Below the pieces are notes generated by a model. That model had not been told where the DNA came from and made no database searches. It saw nothing but the letters and a program-made list of their open reading frames with translations. Below, one piece after another: positions 19,149-27,619 of a stretch of 64,000 nucleotides of DNA. Made by a program: the position numbers and the translations under genes. Numbering within the stretch: the first letter of the stretch is position 1; every line of letters starts with the position of its first letter. This DNA is from Rhodococcus qingshengii (lineage in GTDB: Bacteria; Actinomycetota; Actinomycetes; Mycobacteriales; Mycobacteriaceae). Where the stretch lies: assembly GCF_021025955.1 (NCBI RefSeq), contig NZ_JAJNCL010000002.1, positions 485,626-549,625 of the forward strand. The letters are read 5' to 3'.

Positions 19149-19487
19149 CTAGTCGCCGGTCTCTGACAGGCGGCGTTCTCGAGCAATCAAGAAGACCGGG
19201 AACATTACGCTTATCGCGATCGCAAACGTCAGTACGACGTACACCCACACGTGTTTGATGCCGAGTCTGCGGGCTTCGACGATCATGAAAACGACGGTCG
19301 CGAGAGTGAGCAGTACCAGGTCGTTCATGAAGGAGCTGCTTGCATAGTTCGCATAGCCAGCCGGTAGATATCCCCAGAAGGAGCCGCCATCGACGAGGTA
19401 CGCGATGTTGTTCCACCATGTCCCGATGAGCGCGGCGACTGCAATCACACCGTAGGCGATACAAAGATTCCTGCGAGCAGGCGTCAT
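19149..19487 (-). CDS. DUF2834-like four-helix membrane protein
   Basis: The 112-residue protein starts at MTPARRNL (19487) and has four hydrophobic segments: IAYGVIAVAALIGTWW, FMNDLVLLTLATVVFMIV and VWVYVVLTFAIAISVMFPVFLIARERR, plus a weaker one at about 30-45 (GGSFWGYLPAGYAN). The loop with conserved Asn/Ser before the third helix and the overall length resemble DUF2834. Function unknown. The frame is open 13 codons further upstream. Confidence 0.65.
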   Translation of the reverse strand: MTPARRNLCIAYGVIAVAALIGTWWNNIAYLVDGGSFWGYLPAGYANYASSSFMNDLVLLTLATVVFMIVEARRLGIKHVWVYVVLTFAIAISVMFPVFLIARERRLSETGD

Positions 19488-19625
19488 GCGGGGAGGGTAA
19501 CCCTCATGCCGTTTCTGAACCATCAAAAGCTGAGCCGCTACGGCTACTCAAAGCGATGTTGCGTCAACGAGCGTCAGGGTGCTCGAGGTGCGTGTGCGTG
19601 GCCGTAGCCTCAACCGACCTCACGT

Positions 19626-20129
19626 CTACTCATCTTCGGCGCTCTGCTCGATTTCGTCGCACCATTGCTGGTACGCAGGACTGACCAGATACACCCTGAC
19701 CGATGAGACGCCGATCTGGGCCGTAACCACCAGGCCCGGAAGGTCCCAGCGCAGGCCGCGGGTCGGTTCGATCCACCAATCCGTGGGCCGCTGCCCGAGC
19801 AGTTCGAACATCCGGTCCACGAGTGCATTGAAAACTTCATCCAGCTCAGGCTCCAAGTCGCTCTGACCGAGAACCACATCACTGGCACGGAAGGAGATCT
19901 CATCGATCGATCGCGACAATTCGGTTGTCGATATGTCCGCTACGCCCACCCTCACATCGGGGCGATTGACCTCGAAATTGGTCACGGCTGCTGGCACCTG
20001 CTCATCGAGGCCGCTGAACTGCCAACCGACCTGACCGCAGAACGGCGGCAGGTCATTGACGGTCCACGTCCAGTCGAACTCAGCGGCCGCGCGCACCGCC
20101 TGGGCAGCACGTTCGATATCTGCTCGCAT
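19626..20129 (-). CDS. DUF6301-type protein, paralog 1
   Basis: The 167-residue protein has the family's hallmark FDWTWTVNDLPPFCGQVGW near residue 25 and RWDLPGLVVTAQIGVSSVRVYLVSPAYQQW near the C-terminus. The start MRADIERAAQ at 20129 gives a length equal to its neighbour; the frame is open upstream without a ribosome-binding site. No signal or membrane segment is present, so it is cytosolic. DUF6301 genes in actinobacteria often occur as tandem copies beside secretion or toxin-immunity loci; no toxin was found next to it here. Confidence 0.75.
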   Translation of the reverse strand: MRADIERAAQAVRAAAEFDWTWTVNDLPPFCGQVGWQFSGLDEQVPAAVTNFEVNRPDVRVGVADISTTELSRSIDEISFRASDVVLGQSDLEPELDEVFNALVDRMFELLGQRPTDWWIEPTRGLRWDLPGLVVTAQIGVSSVRVYLVSPAYQQWCDEIEQSAEDE

Positions 20130-20301
20130 CTTTACAGCTCTCTCGTAGTCAGAGTTGGTGGTCGGCGGTCGGAGATATGAGTTCTCTGGGGAGAATTCGA
20201 ACAGGATTGGAGGCTCTTCCGGATCCGGAGTGTATGAGGCCGGGGCCGCGCGGTGACTAGTACTGTTTCCGCACCGGATGCGATCTCGCCGACCTCGATC
20301 G

Positions 20302-20796
20302 CTAGTCCTCGTCCTCCGGTTCGGGCTCATCCACCCATGCCTGATACTTCGGACTCGTCAGTTGCAGGTGGATCGCGCGGGGGCTCATACTGAGTTCGAC
20401 GACCACTTTAGGCAGGTCCCACCGGATAGTTGCCTCAGGTCCGGGCTCGGAGTACGTGGGTATCGGAAGGACGGAAGTCAGTGCCGCAGTGAGATTCGCG
20501 AACCCTTCGTCCAGCAGCGGACGCACCACTGTCATGGGCGTAGCAGCAGTAGCAGCATCAGCCAGATCCGTGACGTAGATCGAGATCCAATTCATTCTGT
20601 GTTGCCGCCCGAACATGTGCGCCTCCGGCCGGCTGATATGCAGGTTCGTCCGTATCGACGCGCCAGCATGCCGGAGTTCGACGAGCTCCCATCCAGCTTG
20701 TGCGCAGAAGGGTTCCAGGTCGTCGACGGCCCAGGTCCAGTCGAATTCTGCGGCGAGGCGGGCGATCCGGGTGGCGCCTTCGATGTCGACGTGCAT
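20302..20796 (-). CDS. DUF6301-type protein, paralog 2
   Basis: The 164-residue protein is a paralog of the preceding gene: FDWTWAVDDLEPFCAQAGW and IRWDLPKVVVELSMSPRAIHLQLTSPKYQAW align with the same blocks. The two differ widely elsewhere, so the duplication is old or each came in separately. About 170 bp separate them. It is divergent from the lipoprotein at 20910. Family call by motif; function unknown. Confidence 0.75.
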   Translation of the reverse strand: MHVDIEGATRIARLAAEFDWTWAVDDLEPFCAQAGWELVELRHAGASIRTNLHISRPEAHMFGRQHRMNWISIYVTDLADAATAATPMTVVRPLLDEGFANLTAALTSVLPIPTYSEPGPEATIRWDLPKVVVELSMSPRAIHLQLTSPKYQAWVDEPEPEDED

Positions 20797-20909
20797 GTGT
20801 GGATGCTACGTCCTTCTTGATCGTTGTTGACGAAGGCCCAATGCCGCACAGTGGCGCCAAAACGATGGTTACTGATACATCGATCAGAAGCTGTATATCG
20901 TGACTATCT

Positions 20910-21362
20910 ATGAGACAAAGCCCTGGACAGATCGCGGTAGCAGCAGTGGCAGCTGCGGGGACGCTGATCCTGACGGGCTGCGTGACCAACACCGACGTGC
21001 CGACAACCTTCACCGCCACAGTGACAGTCACCGGCGATGCGGATCAAACATCGATGGAATCCGGCGAATGCACCATCGCAGGGATTCGTGTCGCTCCCAA
21101 CGACCAACTAAACATTTTCGGCGACAGCGGCGCCGGATCCACCAGGTCGACACTCGAAACCGAGACCATCGACCAGAATCCAAATGGCAGCGGTACCTGC
21201 ACGTACACTTCGCACTTCGCTGCTATTCCTGCGAACCAGAGAAGTTACGACCTTTACTTGCACGAAGGCTTCGCCCGGCAGTCCTTCACTTCTGACGACC
21301 TCAGGAGCGGTGCTACCTATGTCCTTCACAGCTCTACTCCCGACAGCGACACAGGCAACTGA
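20910..21362 (+). CDS. Small secreted lipoprotein
   Basis: The 150-residue product has a signal peptide IAVAAVAAAGTLILTGC with the lipobox LTGC (Cys about residue 24). The mature part is Thr/Ser/Gly-rich with alternating beta-like pattern (TFTATVTVTGDADQ, NDQLNIFGD, SGTCTYTSHF) and two cysteines that could form a disulfide. It probably folds as an extracellular beta-sandwich anchored to the membrane. No family recognised. Confidence 0.75.
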   Translation: MRQSPGQIAVAAVAAAGTLILTGCVTNTDVPTTFTATVTVTGDADQTSMESGECTIAGIRVAPNDQLNIFGDSGAGSTRSTLETETIDQNPNGSGTCTYTSHFAAIPANQRSYDLYLHEGFARQSFTSDDLRSGATYVLHSSTPDSDTGN

Positions 21363-21636
21363 CGCACAGGACGTTGGGGAACTCGCTCAAAGCTGTCGAT
21401 GCAGGCAGCCGGGATCGTCGGCGATCGTTTTACAACGGGACCGAGTTGACTGCGGTTTGCGAGTATCGCGACCGGGTGCGCCAACCCTAAGGTGAACCCG
21501 ACCCGCTAGAAATACGTCAGTCCCGCGTCGGCCAACACAAGTTCGATACGGCGATGGTCAAACGCTGAATGATTGGCGCCGTGTCAAGTGTCAGCGAACC
21601 TCCACCTTACCCTCCCCTCACTGCGCGGTACCGAGA

Positions 21637-22110
21637 TCATTCCGGTTGCACCCCATGCCTTCTCAAAATCTCCGCGAACGGATCCCCAGGCTTGGCCTTC
21701 CGCTTGGCCTTCGCCGGCCCGAGACGATCGAGGTAGATGACGATTGCATCGGAGACGCCACGGTCTGTCGTGTCTGCCGGGCCGACCAAGGAATAGGCAT
21801 CTGCGATCGCGGCGCTGGTTCCACCCCAATCTCGAACCGTCTGAGCACAATCGAACTCGATCCTATCCAAACCCTGATCTCCCGCGGCGACCATCTTGGC
21901 GAGGAGGAACCGGACCACTCTGGCCGTCATGGCGCGATCAACATCCAAGGGCCGCAGTCGCTTCAGTGACTTGTAGATTGCGAGGAAGTCATCGTTGCCG
22001 CTCTCCTCGACGACCTCGAGAACCGCTTCACTCAGTTCACCACTCAATCTGTTTCGAATCGTACGTGTCCGACCGTGGATCGTTCGCTTGTCTTCGTCAG
22101 TCAGGTACAT
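21637..22110 (-). CDS. Hypothetical helical protein
   Basis: The 157-residue protein (ATG at 22110 with GAGGAG) is mostly helical and charged: MYLTDEDKRTIHGRTRTIRNRLSGELSEAVLEVVEESGNDDF..., with a short C-terminal tail GDPFAEILRRHGVQPE. It has no recognised domain. An imperfect 25-bp palindrome at 22242-22266 lies about 130 bp upstream and may be its operator. Confidence 0.7.
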   Translation of the reverse strand: MYLTDEDKRTIHGRTRTIRNRLSGELSEAVLEVVEESGNDDFLAIYKSLKRLRPLDVDRAMTARVVRFLLAKMVAAGDQGLDRIEFDCAQTVRDWGGTSAAIADAYSLVGPADTTDRGVSDAIVIYLDRLGPAKAKRKAKPGDPFAEILRRHGVQPE

Positions 22111-22241
22111 GTTGGACTCCTCGCTACTCGGATCGTCGGCGTGTACGGGAAACGGCTTTCTCGCGCGCGCGGGGGACGAAGTCAAGCTATACGGCACTCC
22201 GGACCGATTTCTCTGAAAGCTATTGCAGTGCTTGATATATA

Positions 22242-22266
22242 GACGATTGATCGATGATCGATAGTC
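22242..22266. promoter_or_regulatory. Imperfect palindrome, possible operator
   Basis: Centred at 22254, the 12-nt arms match in 9 positions (GACGATTGATCG / complement of TGATCGATAGTC). It lies between the hypothetical gene starting at 22110 and the resolvase stop at 22383, next to a TATATAG tract. It could be a repressor site or a recombinase site. Confidence 0.35.
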
Positions 22267-22382
22267 TTTTGCGCCCCTAGATCGCGTTGACGGGTCGACT
22301 TAGAATCGACGACGTCTCGTCTAGAAGACTTCGAGATCAGGCGTCAGAACGCCATTCAGAGAGTCCGCTGTCGCCAGCCCGA

Positions 22383-22934
22383 TCACTTCGCCAGATTCCG
22401 ATACAACGTACTGCGCGCCACGTTGAGAACCTCAGCTATCTCTCCCATAGGAACTCCCTCCCCTCGCATCTTGATCGCCAGACGTCGCTTCGCCACAGAT
22501 AGTGCGGCTGGCCGTCCACCGATGCGTCCGCGATCACGAGCCGCAGCCAACCCAGCCATGGTTCTTTCCTTGATGAGACTGCGTTCGAATTCAGCGAGAG
22601 CCCCGAAGATGTGAAAGATCAACGTGCCACCCGACGTTGAAGTGTCGATCGACTCATTCAGTGACTTGAACGAGACTCCACGACTTTTCAGTTGATCGAC
22701 GGTGTCGATCAGATGTGGGAGCGAACGACCGAGCCGATCGAGCCGCCAAACCACCAGGGTGTCTCCTTCCCTAAGCGTATCCAAGAGCTTGGCAAATTCT
22801 GGCCTGTCAGATCTCGCCCCTGAAGCCCTGTCGGTCCAGACCCTGAAACAGCCGGCGGCGCTGAGAGCGTCCTCCTGCAGATCGGCGTTCTGTTCCGAGG
22901 TTGACACCCGGGCATACCCCAACAAGGCGCTCAC
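22383..22934 (-). CDS. Serine recombinase (resolvase/invertase)
   Basis: The 183-residue recombinase carries LLGYARVSTSEQNADLQ with the catalytic serine (Ser11), the LVVWRLDRLGRS arginine motif (about 61-72), GALAEFERSLIKERT and a C-terminal HTH (GVPMGEIAEVLNVARSTLYRNL). GTG start. The size fits Tn3-type resolvases and DNA invertases. No transposase gene is nearby, so it may resolve element dimers or be a transposon remnant. The gene-free 22935-23090 just upstream is the likely res region. Confidence 0.92.
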   Translation of the reverse strand: MSALLGYARVSTSEQNADLQEDALSAAGCFRVWTDRASGARSDRPEFAKLLDTLREGDTLVVWRLDRLGRSLPHLIDTVDQLKSRGVSFKSLNESIDTSTSGGTLIFHIFGALAEFERSLIKERTMAGLAAARDRGRIGGRPAALSVAKRRLAIKMRGEGVPMGEIAEVLNVARSTLYRNLAK

Positions 22935-23609
22935 GCGATACCTCTGTCCCAGAACTCAACCGATGCACTACGTTTCGAGACGGTGCGAATGAGACGGGTT
23001 TTTGAGACTCCGAACTCGCTAGTGAGCGAGCTACCTCGACCATCTGTAGATCGAGTCTCTGAATCGTTCGTTTTCGAGATGCCCATCTTCAAGTTCCCTT
23101 CGCTTCATCACCACTGGTTCGTTCGCCTCGAGTTCCGCATCCGGGCCGACTCAAGCAATTCGGATGGACTCGTCGACTCTTCGATTCTAAAAGAGTCAGT
23201 TGGTGAATTGGTTGCAGCACAGATGGTTTAACCACCCATCGATGCGCAGACGCAATCAATCGGCATCAACTCTCTCAACACGCTATCGTTGACGTCGCGT
23301 ACTCGTCCCGGATGGATGGTGTGCAGGCCCCGCCGAAGCAAGCTCGATTCAATTCACCTGGCGGGGCCACTCATCCATTTCTGCCTGACGCCATCCTCTT
23401 CCGATCATCGACGCAACGCCACAGCGCGCTTCCGTAGAGCTGTACCTCCTCCAACGTCCCTAATAGAATCGATTCTTAGAGAAGCGAATATCTCGACTAG
23501 GAGTTTCGTCGAGCATTTCTTGCCACCAGAGCACCAGTGACAGCCCTGCCCGGCAATCCACGTGATCTACCGCGACAATTCACCTCCCCAAAACGCAAAG
23601 GGACCATCG
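22935..23609. other. Gene-free region with possible res site
   Basis: No gene is supported. Within 22965-23090 the words GTTTCGAGACGG, GTTTTTGAGACTC, GAGTCTCTGAATC and GTTTTCGAGATGC recur in both orientations, as expected for resolvase subsites next to tnpR-type genes, with a small hairpin CTCGCT/AGCGAG. From 23090 to 23600 nothing was recognised. Confidence 0.4.
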
Positions 23610-24527
23610 ATGACGCAGAGTGATATCCAGCAATTTCGGAGTTTTCTGGCGCAAGCTCGAGAGTTGGCACAGTCCAGCCTGGCCGACCCGGAGTTCCACG
23701 CTGCAGTGAGAAACGCTTCAATGCGGAAGCTACCCAATGCATCCACCGCCGCAACATACGCATCTCGATGGGCCCACTTCAAGGCGTTCTGCCGCGAACG
23801 TCACCTAGCCGAACTGCCCGCCGCCGAGAAGACGCTTGTGGAATACATCTTCGCATGCAGCTCCGGCACGCTAAGCCCCATGCAGCGGAACGGTTTCCCC
23901 ACGCCTGAAGCGGTCGCAACAACCGGGGGCCGCGTATCAGCAATCAAGTACTTCCACGGTCATCATTCAGTGCCCTACCTGAGTGGCAACGTCGCCAGCG
24001 CGGAGAACATCAGGTCAGTCCTGTCTGCACTGAAAGCCGTTATGAATGAGGAAGAGTCAGCAGGTGAGTCGCAGATGCCATGGCGAGAGTTCCGCCAGGC
24101 AGTCGGCGCCCTCTCTGCGGAATCGTCGCTGGAGAGGGCAATATTATTGGTGTCACACTTCGGCCGATTGAGTCCCCAGCAGGTCGTGTCGCTGAACTTC
24201 GAGGACGTCTCATTCGGAAAGGCGAACGAACCGATTCAGCTTTCGATTGGTGGAGCCGACATCAGAGAGCCTGAGCTTGTCGATCTGCCCATACTCTCTG
24301 ATGTCCAAATGTCACCGACGTCAGCTCTTCGGAGTTGGATCCTCCACCGAGGACGATCCGACGGCCCGCTGTTTCCAGCTGACATTCGAACTATGGAGCG
24401 GAGCAAACCTTCCCGAGTGGACTTGATCCTCGCTGACGCACTGGACCGAGCAGGCCTGGACCCGTCGCAGTACACCGATCACACCCTTCAATGCGGTCGA
24501 CTGGTGCGTAAAGCAGACGTACTGTGA
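23610..24527 (+). pseudogene. Tyrosine recombinase-like protein, probably truncated
   Basis: The 305-residue frame (ATG at 23610) has a SAM-like core-binding domain (STAATYASRWAHFKAFCRERHLAELPA) and the start of a catalytic domain (LVSHFGRLSPQQVVSLNFEDV, with one Arg in place). At the C-terminus the His-x-x-Arg box reads DHTLQCGRLVRKADVL and stops, so the second Arg, the His and the nucleophilic Tyr are missing. Such phage/plasmid integrases normally continue about 40 residues. It is either a decayed gene or a regulator derived from one. Codon use is similar to the element. Confidence 0.6.
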
Positions 24528-24643
24528 GGTCGGCGCCGCCCGCGGACACTGATGACAAGGGACTGCACGATCCCGACCTCGCTCGCGGAAACCGAGCGCT
24601 CAGATCGGACGTCTCCTTCCCGAACGGAGGTCCTCACTCGGCG

Positions 24644-25147
24644 TCACGAATCCACTTCCATCTGAACACTTTCCAGTACAGCCAGGTGATCTCTGTTCAT
24701 CCGATGTGAGACCCTACGGGCCACCCGCCCCTTCAGCAGCTTCGGATCGATTTCAGCTGGCTGAAGGCTGGTCCACTTTGCGTTCCGAACCCCAAGCTCA
24801 TGATAAACGAGCACGATGGTGGGGCCGGTTTCCAGAAACATCATTGCCGACTTCTGGAGGGTTCTCTCGATCGATTTCTCAACGACTCCTCCAGCTATCG
24901 CTTGAAACCTGGACAGGTACCGCTGGCTGAAAACGATTGTGACATCACCACTGTACCCGGAGAGATGATCAGTTCTGAAACTCTCCAGATGCGTGTTCGC
25001 AGAGACGAATTCATTGTACGATCGCTGCAGTACAGAAGGCCGGTCACGCTTCGGAACATTGCGCCAATCCAACTGCCCCCGCCTGAGCAGCTTCTTGCGA
25101 TATCTGCCTTCGTAACCACTGATGAGCATTTCCCGAATCGAATTCAT
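24644..25147 (-). CDS. Hypothetical basic protein
   Basis: The 167-residue protein is basic with helical N-terminus (MNSIREMLISGYEGRYRKKLLRRGQLDWRNVPKRDRP) and a beta-rich core (SGDVTIVFSQRYL, GPTIVLVYHELGV). No known motif or membrane segment. It is divergent from the 25339 gene across a very AT-rich 190-bp region. It could be a regulator or a protein of the transfer module; not identified. Confidence 0.6.
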   Translation of the reverse strand: MNSIREMLISGYEGRYRKKLLRRGQLDWRNVPKRDRPSVLQRSYNEFVSANTHLESFRTDHLSGYSGDVTIVFSQRYLSRFQAIAGGVVEKSIERTLQKSAMMFLETGPTIVLVYHELGVRNAKWTSLQPAEIDPKLLKGRVARRVSHRMNRDHLAVLESVQMEVDS

Positions 25148-25338
25148 ACAGCCCCCATATCGACATCAAATTATAGTCTAATTCTACGATCAATATGCAC
25201 ATCAGTAAAGATAATCTATTTACATCGGGTTATATTTTACCCCATATCCTAGTAATATATTTCTAGAGAAAGATCTTTATCGAAGAAATAGAAATCTCAT
25301 ACTGCCGACTCCCCTTTTCAAAGGAGGCCAGAAAACTC
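25148..25338. promoter_or_regulatory. AT-rich divergent promoter region
   Basis: This 190-bp stretch is strikingly AT-rich for the window (for example 25198-25290, with TAATATATTTCTAGAG and TTACATCGGGTTATATTTTA). It separates two divergent genes and ends in the very strong AAAGGAGG at 25320-25327. It is likely a binding zone for an AT-specific nucleoid protein and the start point of the transfer-module transcript. Precise promoter elements were not fixed. Confidence 0.5.
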
Positions 25339-26472
25339 ATGATAACAAGAATTCCAGTTAACCCGCGATACCCCAAATTTCACCGACTTTCGCGTCGAGA
25401 TGCCAACCAAATGAAATCGGGCTTCCGGATGCGATCTGGCCTCTATGAGGATCAGATCGCAGTCAACGCTTGGGGATTTCCACCAGTTCCCAAGCGATAC
25501 CCGCGTCAGCGAAACGGGTTGATTCGCAACGCACCCAGCAATGTGAATGCAGACTTCGTCGGCCATCCCATCTATTGGTTCGATGAAGATTTGGCGGGTC
25601 GCATACAGTACGGCGAACAATATCAGGAGTCCGAAGGTGCATGGAGCATTCGGATGCACTATCTGATGCAGGTAACCGGCTACAAGAAGAAGACGTACAA
25701 AGCGGACGATCACTTCGATTTCCTCAAAGTTCGGCGGTTCGACGACTGGAACACATTGGAGCAGTATCACTGCCCGTCGCTTCCCGAAATCTGGTTGGAC
25801 TCTTCGCCCCAATATCGACTGATCGGTCGGCAAGATCTGACCGACAAGGAACATGCGACCTGGACGTCTTTGACCGAAAGCGCGGTAGAGCGTTGCCAGG
25901 AGGTCGCGGACGGACTGGACGAGGATCTCGCCTATCGGTATCGAGACTCTTTGGCGGTGGTGGAGAACTCCCTGCGACCGTGTTTCGACTCAAATACCTA
26001 CTGGAGCAATCACGTTCAACCTGCTCTCGATGACCTGTCGATGCAGTACGAACGACAGTTCGCAAACTTGCGGAAACCTATATGGGGGCACTTGTTGAGG
26101 CTGTCGTTGGCAGAGTTCCGCCAACTGGAGGATCTCATCCTCTTGTACCGCGACTTCGCTCGCCAGTACCGGCAACATCAAACTCGCTCATTCGGACCTG
26201 CGAGGCCGTCGATGCCCGAGCTCTCCACAAACCTGCACTCGGTGCTCGATTTTGAGGCGGGGGTATTCGATTGCTTTGACAACCGAGTTCGCGGTTCCAT
26301 GGATCGCCTCGTCGCTACTGCGCGCGCAGTTCACGACCAGGAGTGGTCAGCTCTGAGATCTGCTCACGCCAGTCGCCACGGATCACTAATTTGCAATATC
26401 GCCCACACCGGCGAGGAAATCATCCTCCCAGCCGACATCCACGAGAAACTTCAACTCAAGGATGCATCGTGA
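25339..26472 (+). CDS. Unknown protein, paralog A of a transfer-module pair
   Basis: The 377-residue cytosolic-type protein has a signature block WGFPPVPKRY...GLIRNAP...GHPIYWFDEDL followed by WSIRMHYLMQVTGY (about 45-115), then a long helical C-terminal half with repeated Glu/Arg heptad-like stretches. The same blocks recur in the 27620 gene, so the two are paralogs. The membrane gene at 26469 overlaps its stop (GTGA). No enzyme motif was recognised. The operon structure suggests that the two paralogs work with the membrane protein. Confidence 0.8.
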   Translation: MITRIPVNPRYPKFHRLSRRDANQMKSGFRMRSGLYEDQIAVNAWGFPPVPKRYPRQRNGLIRNAPSNVNADFVGHPIYWFDEDLAGRIQYGEQYQESEGAWSIRMHYLMQVTGYKKKTYKADDHFDFLKVRRFDDWNTLEQYHCPSLPEIWLDSSPQYRLIGRQDLTDKEHATWTSLTESAVERCQEVADGLDEDLAYRYRDSLAVVENSLRPCFDSNTYWSNHVQPALDDLSMQYERQFANLRKPIWGHLLRLSLAEFRQLEDLILLYRDFARQYRQHQTRSFGPARPSMPELSTNLHSVLDFEAGVFDCFDNRVRGSMDRLVATARAVHDQEWSALRSAHASRHGSLICNIAHTGEEIILPADIHEKLQLKDAS

Positions 26473-27371
26473 AACGAATCATCAAAGCACTCAAACCCAA
26501 TGCGCTCACGATTCCGGACCAACAGACCCTGTTCTGGTTCGCGAGGTCGCTCTTGAACATACTCGTCTTCACCGCCATAGCGGGATCGATTCGGCTCGTT
26601 CCGACTCTGTTCAATTCCAGCGACCAGATTGAACTTCAACGATACGTCCTCATATTGGAAGCATCTATAAATGCCTTCTTCATCTTCACCGTTGTCGTCG
26701 TCTCAATTGTGGCTGGACTTGTTCAGGGACCATGGGCGGAAGTATCGGAGGTCCTTCGGCGAGCCAAGCGCGATCTCTCCTTCCAACTGGGTCTACTCCT
26801 CCTTTTCGCAATATTCATCAGTGGACTGGTTGGCAGACACCAACTCCTCAACAAATTGTCCGACGGCGGCGCCGCGTTCCTACTCTTGCTCATCCTGGTG
26901 AGCACATTCGCGGCTGTGAGCGGCGGATACCGCGCCTATATCATCAACGTCGCAATGAGCGCATCCGAGTACGAGTCGTACGGATCCAAGACTGGATTCG
27001 AGCGATGGCGGCTTCGTCTGTTTCGGTTCAGTTCGCGATTTCCCTTCACCGAGGCTGCAGTCCTCCGAAGGAGTGGTTCCATACCGGACGGAGTACTGAA
27101 CCCACGCCGTCTGCGCATGAGTGCGAGTTTGGCGATTTCCGCGCTGGGCACGCCAATCCTGGCGATCGTGCTCGCGAACGCCGCCACAACGAGGCTAGGT
27201 GCCGATCAACTCTTTCCCCTCTTCTTGGCGATAGCCATCGGATGCATAAACATGCTGTTGGCCACGATGATTCGAATCTCCGATCTAATCAAGCCGTACG
27301 GCAAACAGGGGCAAATGCTCCCGTCTGCCGACCTGCTCATGAAGGCAGAAGATGCGCCAAAGGAAAAATAA
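26469..27371 (+). CDS. Six-helix membrane protein
   Basis: The 300-residue protein starts at GTG 26469, overlapping the previous stop by 4 bp. It has six hydrophobic segments in three pairs: about 20-42 and 60-85, 100-116 and 130-155, 225-245 and 260-285. Between the fourth and fifth is a basic cytoplasmic loop (YGSKTGFERWRLRLFRFSSRF). No transporter motif was seen. It is flanked by the two paralogous soluble proteins and precedes the conjugation genes, so it might be a membrane platform of the transfer module (inference). Confidence 0.75.
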   Translation: MKRIIKALKPNALTIPDQQTLFWFARSLLNILVFTAIAGSIRLVPTLFNSSDQIELQRYVLILEASINAFFIFTVVVVSIVAGLVQGPWAEVSEVLRRAKRDLSFQLGLLLLFAIFISGLVGRHQLLNKLSDGGAAFLLLLILVSTFAAVSGGYRAYIINVAMSASEYESYGSKTGFERWRLRLFRFSSRFPFTEAAVLRRSGSIPDGVLNPRRLRMSASLAISALGTPILAIVLANAATTRLGADQLFPLFLAIAIGCINMLLATMIRISDLIKPYGKQGQMLPSADLLMKAEDAPKEK

Positions 27372-27619
27372 CACTCCAGATGACGACCTTGCAGTGCTGA
27401 CAGCGATTGGTGAATCACACCCAATCGAGCGCTCTTCGACGACAAAGTTACTCGGCGTGTGAGTGATGCTCAGAACGGAGAACGTCCGCAAAGTCGTGAC
27501 TGTACTTGGCCACTGGCAGAAGGCCCTTCGATAGATCGACGGATTTCCTGAGCCGTCCTGATTCCCTACCCCTAGGGCTATCTTCCAAACGAAAGCACGA
27601 CGAAAGAGGACTCGAAACC

